DNA from: Charina bottae
Lineage: Eukaryota; Chordata; Lepidosauria; Squamata; Charinaidae
Direction of reading: 5' to 3'
NCBI GenBank assembly: GCA_023362775.1
Contig: JALMGJ010000029.1
Span: 8,971,268-9,035,267 of the forward strand
Length of the DNA: 64,000 nt
The notes below the pieces were generated by a model. That model had not been told where the DNA came from, ran no database searches, and was given only the letters and a program-made list of their open reading frames with translations. A program made the position numbers and the translations under genes. Below are positions 1 to 64,000 of the stretch, piece by piece. Each line of letters starts with the position of its first letter. Position 1 is the stretch's first letter.

Positions 1-60
1 CCCCTACAGTCGGACACTACTGCACAAATGTGCAGGGGGAACCTTTACATTTTTTAAAAA
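1..60 (+). repeat. Sauria-type SINE, 3' end fragment
   Basis: It holds the tail with cagtcggacac...actgcacaaatgtg and the gggggaaccttta end shared with the fuller copies at 10596, 23733, 42545, 49535 and 52062. The tail resembles the BovB 3' end, as known for Sauria SINEs. Confidence 0.8.
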
Positions 61-65
61 AAATT

Positions 66-165
66 ATTTATAAAACCGTGGAGTTCTTGGTGCTCTCTGA
101 GTTTGGTGGCTTGCTTGCAGACATTTCATTACCCAGCTAGGTAACATCATCAGTGCGACATTTGC
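66..165 (-). mobile_element. Penelope-type arm with hammerhead-like core (lineage d)
   Basis: Read on the minus strand it has CTGATGA (147-153), a hairpin with GTTACC pairing to GGGTAA(T), then GAAA (124-127) and a TGTCTGCAAG stem III side. This is the hammerhead core order. The rest, ending near a T-rich stretch, resembles a common amniote repeat. Catalytic activity is inferred, not shown. Confidence 0.6.
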
Positions 166-1236
166 AGTTCAACCCAGAGCTACAGATATTCACTTCTACT
201 GAAATTTGTAAAGCCATTTATTTATTTATAAAACTACCCAACTCGAACAAGGTGACTTTTATATGTCACAAAATAAACAATTCAGCAAAAAACAACAACA
301 ACCATACACCATTAAAGGTAGCTAAATATATACAAAGCTGAACTGAACAAGACAATTAAAACAACCAATTAGACCTGAATGCTTGGGGAAACAGCTAAGT
401 CTTCACTGCTAACCTAAAGGCAAGGCTAGGGGGTTTATGGAATTCTTTTGCTGGTAGTTGGACAAAGATTTCTCATTAGTGCTTTAGATAGGAAATATTC
501 TTTCTTAAGCATGTGAGCTGAAACAGTCTTGTCTTTCCAACCTTGATTGGACTTATTTCTGCACTGGAGTGCACACATACCAGAAAATTGTCACTCCAAG
601 AAGTTATACACATTTTCATTGTATGTGTTTTTTGAATTGGGAATTGCCCTGCAACAGCCTGATATGCAGATTTAGGCGTGCATTTGCATTCTACTTTGCC
701 TATACATCCAAAAGTTACAAAATTGAATAATTCACCTAGGATGGGTTATTCTACATCACACACACTTTGCTACCAAGCTTTTTCAACTTCTGCCACATTT
801 CAGCACCATTCTGATGTTAGTTTCAGTATAAAAGCACAACGTGCAAGAAGAAAGAATAATATGAAACGTCCATGAGCAATTCAGGGATTGGGAATTAGAA
901 GGTTCAGGACCGAGGGTTGCGTTTCCAAACATCTCTTTTTCTTCCCCTAGAAATTCAGCCCCATTCTGAATCTGAGAAATAATCTAAGCAAGATATACAT
1001 TTTTCTTCCTCTTGTGCCTGATAGTGAAAAATAGAAGAAATATGCTCTCTCTTTGAATGACTCTGCTGAACAGATTGACCAACCTGTGGGAAAGCCTTGG
1101 TTCTGTAGGGATTCTGAAACATTAATAACAGAAACCCACACAGTTTTAATTAGTTATAGCAGAGCAGAAGAGCCCAGCAACTTGCACAAAGGCTTATTTT
1201 ATAGTTCAGAGAAATAAAGACACTTAACATATTAAC

Positions 1237-1274
<38 letters not shown>

Positions 1275-3647
1275 CAACAACAACTTATTAGTGTTAAAGA
1301 AAAAAAATAAAGGTAGCTTACAGTTTATTGCAGTTCTCGATACAAATCAGTTTCATGGTAGAAACGGCCCGGTGCGTGTGAGCAAGAAAGTTCTGGTGAG
1401 GCCTACATGCTTCTAAATGCAGACCACCTGCGTGGAAGTAAGGAAACCATGAGCAGGAGAGAAGATTCACTCCTGCCTCGTGCTGGCCTGAGGAGAAAAA
1501 GAGGGAAAGGAAACAGGAAACCGGGATTCAAGCCCCTCCCACACAAAGCAGCAAAGCTAGGTTGCAGCAGAGCTGCCCCCTCCCTTGTGTTTGTGTGAGA
1601 CAGGCTTGGTTGAAACCCCCTATTTCCAACAGGTTCTACATATTAAATCAGTGTCACTCTTTTCATCTGATGCCTGAATAGGATTGGAGCAAAGCATAAT
1701 CTGTTTAGCTTTGCTCAAGGCAGCACAACCCAACATCTTCCTGGCTGTTTAGTTTTCTCTGGAAATATGTAAAATGGATGTCTGTCCAGGAAATTACACT
1801 GATTTACAAAACAGATTACAAGAGTCCAACCACTGCTATCAAAACCTTTGCCATTTAAAGGTGATAACATTGACATACACATTTAAACCCTTCAGTAGTT
1901 ATTGTAATATATGATTGCTGGACGACCAGCTGAATTTCCACCTTTTCCTGTTAGGTTTACAATATAATATCTCTTTATTTTTTTTTAATGTGCTCAATCC
2001 ATTATGAGCCATCCCTATCAAAATGGGTCAGTCTTTTGCATCATTGTAGTTCCGATGCTCAGAAGTTCATTGACCACCCTTTCTTGGTTACTGATGAGGT
2101 CCTTACTGGAAATGTCATGGATAAAGTTCATATCTTCCTACACATCCTGTTCTTAAATGTCAGCAGAAAAGCAAGCACATGCAAAGCGAGAAGGAAAATT
2201 GCACCAAAACAAAGCATAATCATTCTGTACTTGTAATCATTTTTCTATGAGTTGCAAAGAAGAGGAATATTTATTTGATCCTCAGCACTGACAAGCAGAT
2301 AAATTATATAAATATGGAAAGAAGTTGAACAAATGTTGAGCAATATATTCTTTGGATGACCTATTGCTAATGATTTACTTTAGGACTGCTGACAAAAGTA
2401 TGTTTTTCTCAGAGGTAATGGCACACTTTTTTACCCCCATGCCATTAAAACACTGTTTTCTTCTATATATACTTGCAGAAGATGTAACTCTAGTATATGT
2501 TCTTTGAATCACATTCTCCATTCTTCTGTTTTTCCTGTTTCTCTCATACATTTGATATGTATTAGCATGCCTCTCCCATACTTCAGCCATATTTCATGAC
2601 TGCTGCCAAAATATATCCATGCAATAACTTGAGGCTGGGCCTGATCCTACATCATCTTGGAAGCCTTGGTGTCTCCTTGTGGTGCTTATGAGATAGACCA
2701 GTTATTGTTTTCCTATTCTTTAAGTATTTCCCATTCCTGTTACCTAGATTATGGCTGCAGCATAAATCAATTGGATTCCATTTCATTCATTTATTAATCC
2801 GCTCACCTTCTAGGCAAAAGTTGGATTTTAGGAAGCATTAGTATGAGAACAGACTACTTAGATTTAGATAAGTCTGTGTGACCACAAAGATGTCATTTAG
2901 GACTGAGTCATTGTAACATCAGTAACTAATTAAGATTCTTGGAAGCAGTAAGAACAAAAGAGGTTTATATGACCTCAGCAATAATGCATTACAATTGGGA
3001 TATACTGTTTGGGTTAAAAGAGTGACTGTAAATCCCACATCAAGAAATATATGTTGGACTTCAAGAGTGCTTTTGCATCTTTGTTAACAATGGATCAAAT
3101 CTGGAGATCCCTATGACGAGGCTTGATACATTCCTACAAACAGGAAGCTCTTCATCATGTATGGGTTCCCTGTTGCATGGATAAGTTTTTCCCAGATAAT
3201 AGAAGAAAACATCAAAGCCTTAACATGCAATGATTCATGCATGCTTCACAGTCACTGATTCACTTCTGTTTCTTTTGCAACTATTCACACTAGGCTTTTC
3301 CAGTTCAATTCCATGTGCCTCTGTCTTGTGCAAGAGAATAGAGCTAAAAATTGAACTTTTCCCCTTCCCTCCTCTTTTTCTTTTAAGACTCTGCACATGT
3401 GGTTCAGTCAGCATATACTCATTTTCCTGGGGACCACTGAGTGGGATGGGTGTGTGTGTCAAACCCTCCAAGACATAGTATACAGAAGGCCAGGCATTGA
3501 TTGTGATGCCACACTCATTCTCTTACAGATTGTGGATGCTGCTGTTTGTTTCCTTCATGAAAAATTGTTCCAAATTATTTCACATTTTATTCAAAATGAC
3601 TTTTTTGGGAACTGTATTTTGAACTGTGACTTCCATTTTAATGATTA
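166..3647. other. intron, no exon recognised
   Basis: Upstream intron of the alpha2/delta gene. It contains an AAT/AAC microsatellite at about 1228-1284 and otherwise unique-looking or old sequence. Short open frames here show no family resemblance. I searched for the exon preceding 4036 and did not find it. Confidence 0.6.
1228..1284. repeat. (AAT)n/(AAC)n microsatellite
   Basis: A run of aat units passing into aac units, visible directly. Confidence 0.95.
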
Positions 3648-3649
3648 AC

Positions 3650-3997
3650 TTATTTATTTATTTAATTTTATATCCCGCCTTTATTATTTTTATAAATACC
3701 TCAAGGCAGCGAACATACCTAATACTCCTTCCTCCTCCTATTTTCCCCACAACAACAACCCTGTGAGATGAGTTGGGCTGAGAGAGAGTGACTGGCCCAA
3801 GGTCACCCAGCCGGCTGTCATGCCTAAGGCGGGACTAGAACTCTCAGTCTCCTGGTTTGCTATTGGCTCCTTCCTAGGGCTGAGAGACAGGGACTGGGCC
3901 AAGGTCACCCAGCTGGCTTTCATGCCAAAGGCGGGACTAGAACTCTCAATCTCCTGGTTTCTAGCCCGTTGACTTAACCACTAGATCAAACTGGCTT
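3650..3997 (-). mobile_element. MIR-like tRNA-derived SINE with L2-type tail
   Basis: On the minus strand the head reads as a tRNA-like promoter (agccagtttgatctagtggt, then a B-box-like gagttctagtcccgcc), then the core ctgggtgaccttggccc, then a tail ending aaataataaaggcgggatat, which resembles L2 3' ends. The core section is duplicated within this copy (3776-3850 and 3878-3945). Confidence 0.85.
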
Positions 3998-4035
3998 TTT
4001 AAATATAAACAATTCTCCTTCTGATTGATTTCTAG

Positions 4036-63585
<59,550 letters not shown>

Positions 63586-63677
63586 GACTGGATTTGTACT
63601 TGCTTACAAAAGAACATTGGAAACAGCTGAAGAACCTGATTCTAAACTAAAACCTGGACCTGTAGTAGTTTTGTGTT

Positions 63678-63717
<40 letters not shown>

Positions 63718-64000
63718 GGATGTTATGTTATTCCATACCAGCATCCTGTCTATATGATCTTAATATGTACATTACCATTGACTAATTGATTGATTATGTT
63801 CCATCAAGTCAGTATTGACTTTTAGCAAGCACACAGATAGACCTCCAGGATAAAACAACTGTAGCTTTAGAACAATATAAAACCAGTTACGACATTTACT
63901 CTTTCCATATATAACAATTCTTGCCTGTCTCACTTCTTAGGATAACTCAGCATTATAGTATCATATCCTGAACTCATGTCCAGTGTATCCTCCATACCAT
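63586..64000. other. Downstream of stop: 3' UTR or intron
   Basis: Holds (GT)n at about 63670-63717 and an RTE-type tail on the minus strand at about 63785-63860 (ccatcaagtcagtattgact). No AATAAA and no exon for the GPI-anchor region were found before the window ends. Confidence 0.5.

Noticed and set aside
3230..3648. Open frames on both strands near a ctcttacag acceptor at about 3529
   Set aside because: Looked like a candidate for the missing upstream exon, but the encoded peptides have no similarity to the expected segment and no good donor follows.

Overview
The window is vertebrate nuclear DNA, most likely from a squamate reptile (snake or lizard). The repeat set is the main reason: BovB/RTE LINEs, tRNA-derived SINEs whose tail resembles BovB (Sauria-type), MIR-like SINEs with an L2-type tail, L2/CR1 remnants, Penelope-like elements, hAT and mariner-type MITEs, and a GATA/GACA (Bkm-type) microsatellite. 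Genus cannot be told from the sequence.

One host gene spans almost the whole window on the + strand: the 3' half of a voltage-gated calcium channel alpha2/delta auxiliary subunit gene closest to CACNA2D1. I reconstruct 22 coding exons between 4036 and 63585. All have AG/GT borders and compatible phases, and they join into one open frame of 1752 nt (583 codons plus stop). The exons cover the region after the VWA domain (Cache-like part of alpha2) and the start of delta. The 5' exons lie upstream of the window. The protein is clearly alpha2/delta-1-like, but more divergent than I would expect of a true CACNA2D1 orthologue, and its last exon stops before the usual GPI-anchor region.

Everything else is intron, heavily colonised by mobile DNA. 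The main elements are: a BovB fragment with a doubled 3' end (about 8910-10139); a Penelope-like element with an open RT plus GIY-YIG ORF between inverted arms (12607-15243, 13-bp TSD); an L2 fragment (24985-25790); PLE remnants (26465-26845 and 31962-32412); an antisense RTE-like LINE split by a hAT MITE (33735-35650); an unexplained repeat-rich locus with a Pro/Cys/Gln-rich reading frame on the minus strand (38855-40288); and a full-length, almost intact L1 (53546-59465, 17-bp TSD), followed by another L2 fragment (61690-62996).

The most interesting theme is catalytic RNA. At least four sequence-distinct hammerhead-ribozyme-like cores (CTGANGA, a short hairpin, then GAAA) occur in Penelope-type arms scattered through the introns, on both strands. 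Hammerheads in Penelope-like elements are known as a class. Such a mixture within introns of one ion-channel gene is worth testing.
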